The position numbers and the translations under genes were made by a program. From assembly GCA_947168395.1 (NCBI GenBank), contig CAMVLT010000002.1:124001-188000 (forward strand): a DNA stretch of 64,000 nt, written 5' to 3'. Position 1 is the stretch's first letter. Every line of letters starts with the position of its first letter. Origin of the DNA: an uncultured Prevotellaceae bacterium. GTDB taxonomy: Bacteria > Bacteroidota > Bacteroidia > Bacteroidales > Bacteroidaceae. The notes under the pieces were generated by a model. It did no database searches and was not told the DNA's origin. It was given only the letters and a program-made list of their open reading frames with translations. Positions 1 to 9,137 of this stretch are shown piece after piece.

Positions 1-491
1 AGCTCCGGCGAGTAGATGACGGCCAGGGTCTGACCCTTCGCCACGTGGTCGCCGACGGCGTTGATGAAGAGGCGCTCGATGCGCCCGGCGACGTAGGCCG
101 ACTGCGACTGCTGCTGGCGCTGGTCGGGCTCCACCTTGCCGAACAGCCGTATCTCCTTGTTGCCCGAGGGGGTACCCACGATTTCGGTCTCGACGTTGGC
201 CAGTGCCATCGCCTCGTCGCTCATCATCACGGCGTCAGGGTCGATGTCGGAGGCAGGTGTCATGCCTTTCTCCATCTTGATAAGGTCCATGCCGCACTTG
301 GGGCACTTGCCGGGATGGGGCTGCTTCACCTGCGGGTCCATCGAGCACGTCCACACGGCGTCGCCCTCGCTGTCGTCGTCAGTCCCGTTTGCTGCGGTAC
401 CACCGCAGCTTACACAACTGCGGAGCAGGATGCCTAAAAGTAAACCCAGTAGGAGACCACCCAAGCTCCATGTCTTATTCTTGATATCCAT
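1..491 (-). CDS. CusB-like efflux adaptor, N-terminal part, cut by window start
   Basis: Periplasmic adaptor (membrane fusion protein) of a heavy-metal RND efflux pump, linking the inner-membrane pump to the outer-membrane channel. I translated it by hand: an N-terminal anchor (WSLGGLLLGLLLGILLRSC) is followed by a metal-binding ribbon with the pattern WTCSMDPQV..PGKCPKCGMDL. This is typical of copper/silver CusB proteins. A barrel-sandwich region then begins (AYVAGRIERLFINAVGDHV). About 163 residues are visible and the rest lies before base 1. The ATG at 491 overlaps the 3' end of the tolC-like gene by 17 bases, so the two are translationally coupled. The Cys after the hydrophobic stretch could also be a lipoprotein cysteine. 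The family is clear; the metal is inferred from the Met/Cys-rich ribbon. Confidence 0.9.
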   Translation of the reverse strand, partial: MDIKNKTWSLGGLLLGLLLGILLRSCVSCGGTAANGTDDDSEGDAVWTCSMDPQVKQPHPGKCPKCGMDLIKMEKGMTPASDIDPDAVMMSDEAMALANVETEIVGTPSGNKEIRLFGKVEPDQRQQQSQSAYVAGRIERLFINAVGDHVAKGQTLAVIYSPE

Positions 492-1812
492 GTGTCATTC
501 CTCCTTTTTCGTCTTTCAGTTGAATAGATGCTATCTTCTCGAATTCAGCCACAATCATGTTGTATTGCGCCTGTGCCTCAGCTTGGCTGAAGGCGTAGTT
601 CAGCTGTTCGCGCTCTGTCTGCAGGATGTCGCTCAGCGTCGTGGTGCCGTTGGCGTATTCGCCCGCCATGAGCTGCAACGTCTTGGCCAGGATGTCCATG
701 TCCTTGCGGTAGAGGGTCATCTTGCGCTTCACGTCCTCAGCCCGCTGACCTATGCCTAATAGTTGCGAGCGCAGCATATCTACCCGCCGCAGGTAACTCT
801 CATCCGCCGTCTGCTTCATCAGTTCGGCGGCGCGGCGCTGGGCTTTTATCTTGTGGCGGTAGATGGGCAGCGTCACCTTCAGCATGCCCATCCACATGTC
901 CATGCCATTCATGTCGGGCATGGCCATGCCGTCGTCGCGTTCCTTATTTAACATATACTGCACGCCGATGCCCACCATAGGCAGTCCCATGCGGCGGGCT
1001 TTCTCGCCTTGCGCCTCGTACTGCTCACCCTGGGCACGGAGCGACAGCAGGTCGGGCGACTGACGCTCAATCTCGGTCCACTCCACGATGGGCATTTCCG
1101 ACAGCACGATAGAGTCGGGCAGCACGATGGGTGAAGCCGGGGAGCGGTGCATCAGCAGGTTGAACTGCTCCTGCTGCAACTTCAGCAGCGACTCCAAGCT
1201 CTCTATCTGTTCCTCTAACTTCAACTGTTCGGCCTGTAGACGGTACTGGTCGCTCATGCGGGTACCCTTCATGCCGGTGGTGGAACTCTTGTACTTGTAA
1301 ACGGCCAGTTCGCTGATGTCCTTGAACAGCTGCAGGTGCTGGCGGGTGGTGGCTAACTTCTCGCGGGTCACCAGCATCTTGTACCACTGCTGCTCCATGT
1401 CGTAGGCCAGCTGGATGCCGCCCTCGCGGTAGCGCTGCCACACGGTTTCGGCCTGCCATGCCTTCTCGTTCTTGGCCGCCTTCATGGCACCGAACCACGG
1501 GAACATCTGCATGAGCGATACCGACAGCACCTGACGTCCGTTGACCTGTGTCATCGGTTTCGGGTAGAAGTTCAGCGACAGCTCCGGGTCGCCTAATGTG
1601 CCTGCCGGACAGACGGCCTCCATCGCCGCCTCGTAGGCGTGCCATCGGGCCATCACCTCTGGATTCTCCCTCAGCGCTGCCTGGATGTAGGTTTGGAGGG
1701 AGTCTTGGGCTTGGGCTGGCAGTAGCATGAGCATCAAGAGCCCACCCAAGCCCTCCCTAAGGGAGGGATGTCTGAATACCAGATGGCGTATTATAATGTA
1801 TAGGTTGTTCAT
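475..1812 (-). CDS. TolC family outer-membrane channel of metal efflux pump (CusC-like)
   Basis: Outer-membrane efflux protein of 445 residues, predicted to be the exit duct of the CusABC-type pump encoded around it. The body shows TolC-like helical repeats: long Gln/Glu/Leu-rich stretches near residues 150-230 and 330-440, ending in a C-terminal segment of the type YNMIVAEFEKI. An export signal ends in PAQAQ near residue 36. The n-region before it (HPSLREGLGG) is not typical: it is the translation of a dispersed palindromic DNA repeat inserted at the 5' end. It starts 27 bases after cusA stops and overlaps cusB, so the order is cusA-tolC-cusB. A shorter start at an internal Met would lose the signal peptide, so the long start is kept. 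Confidence 0.88.
   Translation of the reverse strand: MNNLYIIIRHLVFRHPSLREGLGGLLMLMLLPAQAQDSLQTYIQAALRENPEVMARWHAYEAAMEAVCPAGTLGDPELSLNFYPKPMTQVNGRQVLSVSLMQMFPWFGAMKAAKNEKAWQAETVWQRYREGGIQLAYDMEQQWYKMLVTREKLATTRQHLQLFKDISELAVYKYKSSTTGMKGTRMSDQYRLQAEQLKLEEQIESLESLLKLQQEQFNLLMHRSPASPIVLPDSIVLSEMPIVEWTEIERQSPDLLSLRAQGEQYEAQGEKARRMGLPMVGIGVQYMLNKERDDGMAMPDMNGMDMWMGMLKVTLPIYRHKIKAQRRAAELMKQTADESYLRRVDMLRSQLLGIGQRAEDVKRKMTLYRKDMDILAKTLQLMAGEYANGTTTLSDILQTEREQLNYAFSQAEAQAQYNMIVAEFEKIASIQLKDEKGGMTHGYQE
1741..1770. repeat. GC-rich palindromic dispersed repeat in the tolC signal-peptide region
   Basis: CCCTCCC (1751-1757), TAA, GGGAGGG (1761-1767), preceded by CCCACCCAAG. This has the same design as the repeats at 1845, 17091, 18598, 42191, 45937 and 46152. 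It is translated in tolC as HPSLREGLGG. Confidence 0.85.
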
Positions 1813-1839
1813 ATAATAATCATTTGAATAGGTATGTGT

Positions 1840-4800
1840 CTAAACATCCCTCCCTTCGGGAAAGGCTACGGGTAGGCGGCCGGAGGTCGGGAATGGGCTT
1901 GGGTGGGCTTTTCGCTCTCTCCACCAACATTGCAATACCGGTACCACGAACATGGTCATGGTCTGAATCATCATGCCGCCGAAGGTGGGGATGGACATAG
2001 GCACCATCACGTCGGCACCCTTACCCGTCGACGACAGCACCGGCAGCAGGGCGATGAGGGTGGTGGCGGTTGTCATGGCGGCAGGGCGCACACGTTTCTT
2101 GCCCGCCTCGACCACAGCCTCGATGATGTCGTGCTTAGTCTGCGGATTGCAGGCAAGGAACGTCTGGTGGATATAGGTGCCCATCAGCACACCGTCGTCG
2201 GTGGCAATGCCGAAGAGGGCGATGAAGCCCACCCACACGGCCACGCTCAGGTTGATGGTACCCATGCCGAAGAGCGTCCGCATGTTGACGTCGCAGACGG
2301 TGAAGTCCATGAACCACGGCTGGCCGTAGAGCCACATCAGGATGAAGCCGCCGGCGAAGGCCACGAAGACACCCGAGAAGTGGATGAGCGATGCCGTGAC
2401 CGAGCGGAACTGGAAATAGAGGATAAGCAGGATAATCATCAGCGCCACGGGGATGACAATCTGCAACCGCTTGGCGGCATGTTCCTGCTGCTCGTAGGTG
2501 CCGGTGAAGGCGTAGCTGACGCCCTTCGGCAACACTATCTTTCCGCTTTTCACCTGTTCGTCGAGCACCCGCTTCACCTCATTCACCACTTCGACCTCGG
2601 CCAGAGTCCCCGCCTTGTCAAAGGTGATATAGCCGACGAGGAACGTGTTCTCGCTGTTGATCATCGTAGCACCACGGGTGAACTGGATGTCGGCCACCTG
2701 ACCGAGCGGTATCTGGGTACCGTCCATAGCCGGTATGAGTACCTGGCTGAGCACGTCGGGGTCGTCGCGCAGTTCACGGGCATAGCGTACACGGATGGGG
2801 AAACGTTCGCGGCCCTCCACGGTGTTGCCCTCGCTCATGCCGCCGATGGCCGTCGACAGGATGCTCTGCACGTCGCCCACCTGTATGCCGTAGCGCGACA
2901 GCTTGTCACGGTCGAGCCTGATTTCCACGTATGGGGCACCCGATGCACGGTCGTAGTAGACCGATGCACTGTTGATTTCAGGAATCTGACGCATGACCTT
3001 CTCGAACTGCAAGCCTGCCTGCTCGATGCTTTCTAAGTCGGGACCATAGATTTTCAGGCCCATCGGAGCCTTCAGACCTGTGGAGAGCATCACCTGACGG
3101 GTGGCGATGGGTTGCAGCTTCGGCGAGCCGGTGACACCCGGCAGTCGGGTGACCTCGGTGATGGCATTCCAGATGTCGTCCTCGGTGCGTATCTCCGGGC
3201 GCCACAGTCGGTGATAGCCGTCCTTGAAGCGCTTGCGGTGGCCGTTCTCGTCGAGTTCGTATTCCGGCTTGTAGTTGATGACCGTCTCGTACATCTGTAT
3301 CGGTGCCGGGTCGAGGGCAGAGTTCACGCGGCCCCATTTTCCTACTACTGACTCTATCTCGGGGATGGTCTTGATGCGGCGGTCCAGGATTTTGCAGTAG
3401 CGTATGTTCTCTTCCACACCGGAGTGGGGCATCGACGTGGGCATCAGCATAAACGACCCCTCATCGAGCGTCGGCATGAACTCCTGGCCGCTGTTCCGCC
3501 AGATGAGCACGCCGCAGACGAGTAAGGCCAACGGCACCGACATGAACAGCAGCCGGTGGCTGAGGCACCACCGCAGGATGCGCTCGTAGAAGATGACTAA
3601 GAGCCACAGCAGTCCCAAGATGACACCGATGATGCTGGCCACGAATACCACGTTGAGCAGCATGCCGTTCTCGGGACCGAGCGGCAGCCAGAGGTCGGCC
3701 AGCAGGTAAACGGCCAGCACGACTATAACCGCCATCATCACGCGGTTAACGGTTTTCCCGTTAACTCTGGTTATTCCTGGAATCCGAGGCTTCCCTGTCA
3801 GCGAGAACACCCAGTAGGCCAGCGTCGGCAGCATTAAGAATCCCAACAGCAGCGCCGACATCAGCGCAAACGTCTTGGTGAAAGCCAGCGGGTGGAACAT
3901 CTTTCCTTCCTGTGCCTGCATGGCAAAGACTGGGATGAAGCTGACGACGGTCGTTGCCATTGCCGTCAGAATGGCCGATGACACCTCCGACACTCCCTCG
4001 AATATCACCGTCTCCAGCTCCTTACCTCTTACCTCTAACCTCTTACCTCTAACCTCTAACCTTTTGACAACATTCTCCATCATCACCACCCCTACATCGA
4101 CCATCACGCCGATGGCGATGGCGATACCCGAGAGGGCGACGATATTGGCCTCAACGCCCACCATCTTCATGACAATGAAGGTGCTGATGACGGCTAATGG
4201 CAGCATACCGGCAATGACCACCGAAGCCCGAAGGTTAAGAACGAGTATCAGCACCACAATGATACAGATAAGTACCTCATGGGTCAATGCCTCCTCCAGG
4301 GTGCCGATGGTCTCGCGGATGAGTTGGGTGCGGTCATAGAACGGCACGACGGTGACTTTCGACACCGTGCCGTCCTTCAGCGTCTTCTCGGGCATGCCGC
4401 TTTCCATCTCGGCAATCTTGGCCTTGACGTTGTTGATGACATCCATCGGGTTCGAGCCGTAGCGGGCGACGACCACGCCACCCACGGCTTCCTGGCCCTC
4501 CTTGTCGAGTCCGCCTCGGCGGTCGCCAGGGCCGAAGTTCACCTTGGCAATGTCCTTCACGCGGACGGGCACCCCGTTACGGCTGGTGATGGCGGCGTTC
4601 TCCAAGTCCTCCAACGACTTGATATAGCCTAAGCCTCGGATGAGGTATTCGGCCTTGTTCACCTCCATCGTTCCGGCACCCACGTCGATGTTCGAGTTCT
4701 TCACGGCCAACATCACCTGCATGATGTTCACACCATGCGACCGCATGGCGTCGGGGTCGATGTCGACCTGGTACTCCTTGACGTAACCGCCCACCGACGC

Positions 4801-5388
4801 CACCTCCGAGACACCGTCGGCTGCCGACAGTCCGTAGCGTACATAGTAATCCTGAATGGTGCGCAGTTCCTGTGGGTCCCAGCCGCCGGTGGGCTTGCCC
4901 GTCTTCGGATTGCGCCCTTCCAACGTGTACCAGAATATCTGTCCTAAGGCCGTAGCGTCGGGGCCTAAGGTGGGTTGTACACCGTCGGGCAGCAGGTCGG
5001 CAGGCAGCGAGTTCAGCTTCTCAAGGATGCGCGACCGGCTCCAGTAGAACTCCACGTCGTCGTTGAAGATGATGTAGATGAACGACATACCGAACATCGA
5101 CGTCGACCGGATGGTCTTCACGCCGGGTATGCCTAATAATGATGTTGACAGCGGGTAGGTAATCTGCTCCTGAATGTCCTTTGGCGAGCGCCCCATCCAT
5201 TCGGTAGCCACAATCTGCTGGTTGTCGCCGATGTCGGGAATGGCATCGACGGCTATCGGGTCACGCGGCAGCAGTCCATAATGCCAATTAAAGGGAGCTG
5301 TTGCCAACCCCCCTATGAGTACTGCAATCAGAAGGAATGCAGTAATAATCCTGTTTTCCAGGAAATACTTTATAATTCTGTTAAGCAT
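1840..5388 (-). CDS. CusA/CzcA-type heavy-metal RND efflux pump, inner-membrane permease
   Basis: Proton-driven RND transporter of 1182 residues, about 130 longer than usual for the heavy-metal class. Landmarks are an N-terminal transmembrane segment, VDAIPDIGDNQQIV, the TM4 motif IAIAIGVMVDVGVVMMENV and, late in the protein, VAVWVGFIALFGIATDDGV, which is characteristic of heavy-metal exporters. Some of the extra length is low-complexity insertion: VKRLEVRGKRLEVRGKELE near residue 445 (micro-repeat at 4020-4066), RIPGITRVNGKTVNR near residue 535 (around a GTTAACGG..CCGTTAAC hairpin at about 3745-3765), and a C-terminal tail encoded by a GC-rich palindromic repeat. It starts 3 bases after the DUF349 gene stops and is followed by tolC and cusB. 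Copper/silver is favoured by the CusB ribbon next door. Confidence 0.93.
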   Translation of the reverse strand: MLNRIIKYFLENRIITAFLLIAVLIGGLATAPFNWHYGLLPRDPIAVDAIPDIGDNQQIVATEWMGRSPKDIQEQITYPLSTSLLGIPGVKTIRSTSMFGMSFIYIIFNDDVEFYWSRSRILEKLNSLPADLLPDGVQPTLGPDATALGQIFWYTLEGRNPKTGKPTGGWDPQELRTIQDYYVRYGLSAADGVSEVASVGGYVKEYQVDIDPDAMRSHGVNIMQVMLAVKNSNIDVGAGTMEVNKAEYLIRGLGYIKSLEDLENAAITSRNGVPVRVKDIAKVNFGPGDRRGGLDKEGQEAVGGVVVARYGSNPMDVINNVKAKIAEMESGMPEKTLKDGTVSKVTVVPFYDRTQLIRETIGTLEEALTHEVLICIIVVLILVLNLRASVVIAGMLPLAVISTFIVMKMVGVEANIVALSGIAIAIGVMVDVGVVMMENVVKRLEVRGKRLEVRGKELETVIFEGVSEVSSAILTAMATTVVSFIPVFAMQAQEGKMFHPLAFTKTFALMSALLLGFLMLPTLAYWVFSLTGKPRIPGITRVNGKTVNRVMMAVIVVLAVYLLADLWLPLGPENGMLLNVVFVASIIGVILGLLWLLVIFYERILRWCLSHRLLFMSVPLALLVCGVLIWRNSGQEFMPTLDEGSFMLMPTSMPHSGVEENIRYCKILDRRIKTIPEIESVVGKWGRVNSALDPAPIQMYETVINYKPEYELDENGHRKRFKDGYHRLWRPEIRTEDDIWNAITEVTRLPGVTGSPKLQPIATRQVMLSTGLKAPMGLKIYGPDLESIEQAGLQFEKVMRQIPEINSASVYYDRASGAPYVEIRLDRDKLSRYGIQVGDVQSILSTAIGGMSEGNTVEGRERFPIRVRYARELRDDPDVLSQVLIPAMDGTQIPLGQVADIQFTRGATMINSENTFLVGYITFDKAGTLAEVEVVNEVKRVLDEQVKSGKIVLPKGVSYAFTGTYEQQEHAAKRLQIVIPVALMIILLILYFQFRSVTASLIHFSGVFVAFAGGFILMWLYGQPWFMDFTVCDVNMRTLFGMGTINLSVAVWVGFIALFGIATDDGVLMGTYIHQTFLACNPQTKHDIIEAVVEAGKKRVRPAAMTTATTLIALLPVLSSTGKGADVMVPMSIPTFGGMMIQTMTMFVVPVLQCWWRERKAHPSPFPTSGRLPVAFPEGRDV
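1845..1910. repeat. GC-rich palindromic repeat at the 3' end of cusA, inverted relative to 1741-1770
   Basis: CATCCCTCCCTTCGGGAAAG and, further on, GGGCTTGGGTGGGCTT are the inverted counterpart of the tolC copy, so two repeats in opposite orientation frame the cusA/tolC junction. It is translated as the last about 20 residues of the pump (..HPSPFPTSGRLPV..), which have no counterpart in typical pumps. Confidence 0.75.
4020..4066. repeat. In-frame micro-repeat (CTTACCTCTAACCT units) inside cusA
   Basis: Tandem copies of TTACCTCT/AACCTCT encode KRLEVRGKRLEVRGKELE on the minus strand, just after TM4 of the pump. The related string TTACCTTTTACCTCTTACC occurs outside genes at about 47690-47708. 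Confidence 0.8.
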
Positions 5389-5391
5389 TCA

Positions 5392-7263
5392 TCATGATTC
5401 TTTCTCACGGTTCTCGGCATCGATGGCCTTGATTTTCTCGCGTACCAGATTCATGTCGTCCTTCAGCTTCTGCACCTTGCGGTTCATCTCGTCGATGAGT
5501 GAGTTGCCCTTCTTCGAGCTGACGCTCAGGAAGCCCAGGTTGTTCTCGTAGGTCTGGATTTCCTGCTTCATGGCCTCGTACTGGCGGAACAGGCGGGCAC
5601 GCTCGTTGTCGAGTGCATTCTCGCCACGCTCAGCCACCTGCTTCAGGTTCTGCTTGAAATTGTTCAGGCGGCGCTTGGCAACGCTGATGTTCAGTTCCTT
5701 GTACAGCTTGTCGAGCACGGCGTGATACTCCTCGTAGAGCTTGTCCTTCTCGCGGAACGGCACATGACCGATGGCCTGGTACTCGGCTACTAACTGCTGA
5801 ACCGTCTCCTGCAGGTTGTCGCCAGCCTCTTCGGTCACCAGCTTCAGACGTGCTATGACGTCACGCTTCTTCTCTAAGTTGGCGTGCTCCTCGCCTCGGG
5901 TGCCGGCAGTAGCAGCATTGCGGGCCTCGAAGAACTTGTTGCAGGCTCCGAGGAACTCGTCCCACAGTTGGTCGCCCAACTTCTTGGGCACCATGCCGAT
6001 GGTCTTCCACTCCTTCTGCAGGTTGATGAGCTTGTCGCCCGTCGACTTCCAGTCGGTGCTGTCCTGCAGGGCCTTGGCCTTCTCAATGAGGGCACGCTTC
6101 TTCTCGGCGTTCTCCTTGAAGGTGTCCTTCAGCGAACGGAAATATTCTGCCTTACGGCCGAAGAAGTCGTCGCAGGCTGCACGGAAGCGCTCGAAGATTT
6201 TGACGTTCATCTTCTGCGGGGCAAAGCCTATGGTCTTCCACTCGGTCTGCAGTTCTATAATCTCTTTGGTATGGCGCTCCCAGTCGCCGCTGCCCTTGTT
6301 CTCTTCAGCGGCTATGGCTTCCACCTTCTCGCAGAGGGCGGTCTTCTTAGCCAAGTTCTCCTCCTCACGGGCACGGATGCCTTCGAAGTGCTGCTGGTGA
6401 CGCTTGTTGATGATGGTCGAAGCAGCCTTGAAGCGGTTCCATATTTCCTCGCGCAGCTCCTTGCTGACAGGACCTATCTCGCGATACTCCTGATGCAGCT
6501 TCTGTAACTGGTGAAAGGCACTGATGACATCCGACTCCTCGGCCAGCTTCTCGGCTGCCTCGCAGAGCTTGGTCTTCAGTTCCAGGTTCTTCTTGAAATC
6601 ATATTCACGAGCCTCGGAATTGAGCTTCAGCAGGTCGTAGAACTGCTCTACATAGAGCTGATAGTTGCGCCACAGCTCGTTAGCCTTCTCGGCGGGCACG
6701 GCCTTGATTTCGCGCCACTCCTGCTGCAGGGCCTTGAATTCCTGGAAAGTCTTGTTGGCCTCCTCGGGCGAGGTGACCATACCCTTGATTTTCTCGATAA
6801 TCTCGAGCTTACGCTTCAGGTTCTCCTCCTTCTCGGCTTCCTGCTCGCGGAACTGCTGCTGACGGCGTTCCTTGATGATGCCCATCTCGGCCTTGAACAC
6901 TTCCTCGTCTTCGTCAGGGGTAATCTGATACTGTTCCGGGTCGCCGCCTCCGTCGATGTATTCCCTCAGGCGTGCTTCGCGCTCGGCAATGTGGAGCTTG
7001 TAGAAGACGGTTTTCAGATAGTCAACCTCTTCTTTCTGCGGAGTTTCCTCGCCGTGGGCGATTTCCTTCACGCGGTCGAGCACTTCTTTCTTGGTCTCAT
7101 AGACCTTGCGCTCTTCCTGTGGCTCCTCGGCCATTGGTGCTTCCGGGGCTTCTTCGACCACTGGTGCGGTCTGAGGCTCTTGGGCGGTTTTTACTTCAGG
7201 AGCTTCGGCTACCTGGTTTACTTCTTGTTTCCCCGTTTCGAGGATGTTTTCTTGAGAGTCCAT
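5392..7263 (-). CDS. DUF349 repeat protein
   Basis: Cytoplasmic helical protein of 623 residues built of several DUF349 repeats. The signature recurs as LQ.EW..IG..P....(E/D)..W..F, for example LQTEWKTIGFAPQKMN, LQKEWKTIGMVPKKLGDQLW and YQAIGHVPFREKDKLYEEY. The N-terminal 70 residues are acidic and Pro/Ala/Glu-rich (EAPEAPMAEEPQEE) and probably disordered; the C-terminus is coiled coil. There is no signal peptide. The function of DUF349 is not established as far as I know. It lies 3 bases upstream of cusA and may be co-transcribed with the metal pump, although it is a widespread Bacteroidetes gene found in other contexts. Confidence 0.9.
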   Translation of the reverse strand: MDSQENILETGKQEVNQVAEAPEVKTAQEPQTAPVVEEAPEAPMAEEPQEERKVYETKKEVLDRVKEIAHGEETPQKEEVDYLKTVFYKLHIAEREARLREYIDGGGDPEQYQITPDEDEEVFKAEMGIIKERRQQQFREQEAEKEENLKRKLEIIEKIKGMVTSPEEANKTFQEFKALQQEWREIKAVPAEKANELWRNYQLYVEQFYDLLKLNSEAREYDFKKNLELKTKLCEAAEKLAEESDVISAFHQLQKLHQEYREIGPVSKELREEIWNRFKAASTIINKRHQQHFEGIRAREEENLAKKTALCEKVEAIAAEENKGSGDWERHTKEIIELQTEWKTIGFAPQKMNVKIFERFRAACDDFFGRKAEYFRSLKDTFKENAEKKRALIEKAKALQDSTDWKSTGDKLINLQKEWKTIGMVPKKLGDQLWDEFLGACNKFFEARNAATAGTRGEEHANLEKKRDVIARLKLVTEEAGDNLQETVQQLVAEYQAIGHVPFREKDKLYEEYHAVLDKLYKELNISVAKRRLNNFKQNLKQVAERGENALDNERARLFRQYEAMKQEIQTYENNLGFLSVSSKKGNSLIDEMNRKVQKLKDDMNLVREKIKAIDAENREKES

Positions 7264-7420
7264 AATAACTGCTTTAAGTTGCTTTTATGGTGAGTACACA
7301 CATTATTTTACGTCGCATGCCTGAGCATATCGGCGTTTTAGGCGGTAAAATTACAAAAAACTTTGGAGTTGGCTCGCATTACACCGAAGAATTCCGCTTT
7401 AATTATTGTTTTTTAACTTT

Positions 7421-8347
7421 TCATACCAGACGCTTATGGCGGAAGAACCACCAGCAGCCGATGGAGACGAGCAGCGAGATGACGAGTGCGAGGATGAAGC
7501 CCCAGGGCTTTTCCTCCATGCCGTTGACCAGGTTCATGCCAAAGAGCGAGGCGATGAGCGTGGGGAACATCATGATGATGGTCACCGAGGTCAGTGTACG
7601 CATCACCTGATTCATGTTGTTGTTGATGATTGACTGGTAGGTGTCCATCGTCGATTCCAGGATGTCGGAGTAGATGTTGGTGGTCTCGCGGGCCTGCGTC
7701 ATCTCGATGTTGACATCCTCGATGAGGTCGGCGTCCAGTTCGTCAATCTGCAGCTTGAACTTCAGCTTCGACAGCAGCGTCTCGTTGCCACGGATGGAGG
7801 TCTGGAAGTAGGTGAGCGAGTCCTGCAGGCGGCTCAGTCCGATGAGGCTCTCGTTGTTCACCTCCTTGTCGAGATTGCGTTTGGCCTTGTCTATGAGCAT
7901 GTTGATCTGCTTCAACCGCTTCAGATACCACACGGCCGACGACAGGAACAGACGGAAAATCATGTCCACATAGTCCGTGAAGCCCTCGCCGCGCTTCTGC
8001 TGGAACGACACGAAGTCAATCATCATGTTCGTCTCGTAGTAGCACACGGTGATGGTGACGTCGCGCTTGTGAATGATACCGAGGGGCACGGTGGTATAAG
8101 GTGTACGCGAACGTATCTCCTTAACGTAGGGGATACGCAGGATGATGAGCATCCAGCCGTCGTCGTACTCATAGCGGGCACGCTCGTCGGTATCGCTGAT
8201 GTCCGACATGAAGTAGTCGGGGATGTTGAACTTCTCTTCCAGTTCGCGCTGGTCTTCTTCGGTGGGGCATGTCACCTGTATCCAGCAATTGGGCTGCCAC
8301 TCTGTGAGCTGGGTCAGTCCGCCTTGGGTGTTCCAGAATGTCTTCAT
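7421..8347 (-). CDS. corA: CorA family magnesium/divalent cation transporter
   Basis: Inner-membrane Mg2+ (or Co2+/Ni2+) channel of 308 residues. The N-terminal cytoplasmic domain (residues 1-about 240) is followed by two C-terminal transmembrane helices; the first ends in the family signature GMN (SLFGMNLVNGMEEKPWGF) and the chain closes with a basic tail (FFRHKRLV). The start at 8347 (MKTFWNTQGG) is chosen over the longer frame to 8431: the extension (SSIVNYQLSIIKR) is a translated AATTGA-type micro-repeat in the leader. A TAnnTTTG box lies further upstream at 8506-8513. It is convergent with nothing and has its own promoter, so it is probably monocistronic. Confidence 0.92.
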   Translation of the reverse strand: MKTFWNTQGGLTQLTEWQPNCWIQVTCPTEEDQRELEEKFNIPDYFMSDISDTDERARYEYDDGWMLIILRIPYVKEIRSRTPYTTVPLGIIHKRDVTITVCYYETNMMIDFVSFQQKRGEGFTDYVDMIFRLFLSSAVWYLKRLKQINMLIDKAKRNLDKEVNNESLIGLSRLQDSLTYFQTSIRGNETLLSKLKFKLQIDELDADLIEDVNIEMTQARETTNIYSDILESTMDTYQSIINNNMNQVMRTLTSVTIIMMFPTLIASLFGMNLVNGMEEKPWGFILALVISLLVSIGCWWFFRHKRLV

Positions 8348-8363
8348 TGTGCTAATCCGTTTA

Positions 8364-8396
8364 ATAATTGACAATTGATAATTGACAATTGATGAT
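8364..8396. repeat. AATTGA micro-repeat in the corA leader
   Basis: Tandem AATTGAC/AATTGAT units lie between the corA promoter and its start codon. The same unit occurs before the fasciclin genes at about 35240 and 37250. Confidence 0.8.
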
Positions 8397-8505
8397 TTAG
8401 CGGCAAGAGGATTAGCAGCCTTGCTCGCCATCCCCTGGCCTAACGTTTGTTACTATCCGCCGGGTAATCGTCCATAATTTTGTTACTAATTTGGTTTATC
8501 GGGTG

Positions 8506-8513
8506 CAAAGATA
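8506..8513 (-). promoter_or_regulatory. TATCTTTG promoter box for corA
   Basis: CAAAGATA on the plus strand reads TATCTTTG on the minus strand, a perfect Bacteroidetes -7 box (TAnnTTTG), about 160 bases before the corA start. The long leader carries the AATTGA micro-repeat. Confidence 0.7.
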
Positions 8514-8522
8514 AATAAAAAA

Positions 8523-8554
8523 CACAGATTCACCAAACAAATCTGTGATTTTTT
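8523..8554. terminator. Bidirectional intrinsic terminator
   Basis: An 8-bp stem CACAGATT (8523-8530) / AATCTGTG (8540-8547) is flanked by a T-run on the plus strand (8549-8554). It is also flanked by an A-rich run before 8523, which gives T6 on the minus strand. It would stop minus-strand transcripts arriving from the 9138-9392 gene before the corA promoter. Confidence 0.65.
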
Positions 8555-8647
8555 GTTCTTGACTATATATAAAAATGTCTGCGGTTGTTGAGACACCCCC
8601 AAAGTGCATTTACTATGTCTGTTTCTATACTTGGAATTTTGTTTTTA

Positions 8648-9078
8648 AGGGTGATACGCTGTCACAACGCCGATGTACAAAGGCTGTGCAGCCTTTTTGA
8701 GGGTGTCACAGGGTGTCACAAGGGTGATACGGCGTGGTGTTTGGGTAGGGTAAACTCACTTGCTGCAAGTCGCTCAGTAGATGATAGTTAGCGGCAAACT
8801 TCAAAATTCTCGAGAGAATTTATGGGTTTACCGTAAGGAAACTTCAGCTTAGGGTAGGGTAAACTCTCAAATTCTCGAGAGAATTTAAAACTTTGCTGCG
8901 GGTTTTCCTTCAATGACAGCAGTACTTCATCTGAGTTTAGTGGGGGTAAACTGGCACTTTCACCCCAATATTTTGACTGTGTCCGCACCCAGCGTGACAA
9001 CGTTGTGTCACCCTGTGTCACCCTTTAAAACGTTGCACAGCCTTTGTACATCGGCATTGTGTCAGCGTGTCACCCTTT
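8648..9078. repeat. Large intergenic mosaic repeat, copy A
   Basis: Fills the corA to 9138 gap, with no convincing gene. The left arm (about 8648-8730, rich in GGGTGTCACA and GGGTGATAC, with GATGTACAAAGGCTGTGCA) is repeated inverted in the right arm (about 8990-9078). The core holds two copies of the palindrome AAATTCTCGAGAGAATTT (8804-8821 and 8869-8886), separated by GGGTAGGGTAAAC motifs. The same architecture recurs at 19363-19754. Its nature is unknown; it could be a non-autonomous mobile element or a structured regulatory or recombination site. Confidence 0.8.
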
Positions 9079-9085
9079 TTCAGAA

Positions 9086-9127
9086 TTATTCTTCTATGAG
9101 TCCCACTTTGCGGAGCAGGGGAATGAT
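9086..9127 (-). pseudogene. Copied 3' end of the 11072-11707 gene
   Basis: Minus-strand codons read IIPLLRKVGLIEE then TAA. They match the last residues of the secreted protein at 11072-11707 (IIPLLRKVGLIEESF) with one base change that creates the earlier stop. The identity continues downstream into GTGTCACCCTTTTTCAGAAT, so roughly 60 bases are shared with 11056-11119. No more of that gene is present here. Confidence 0.8.
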
Positions 9128-9137
9128 CTACTTGTCA

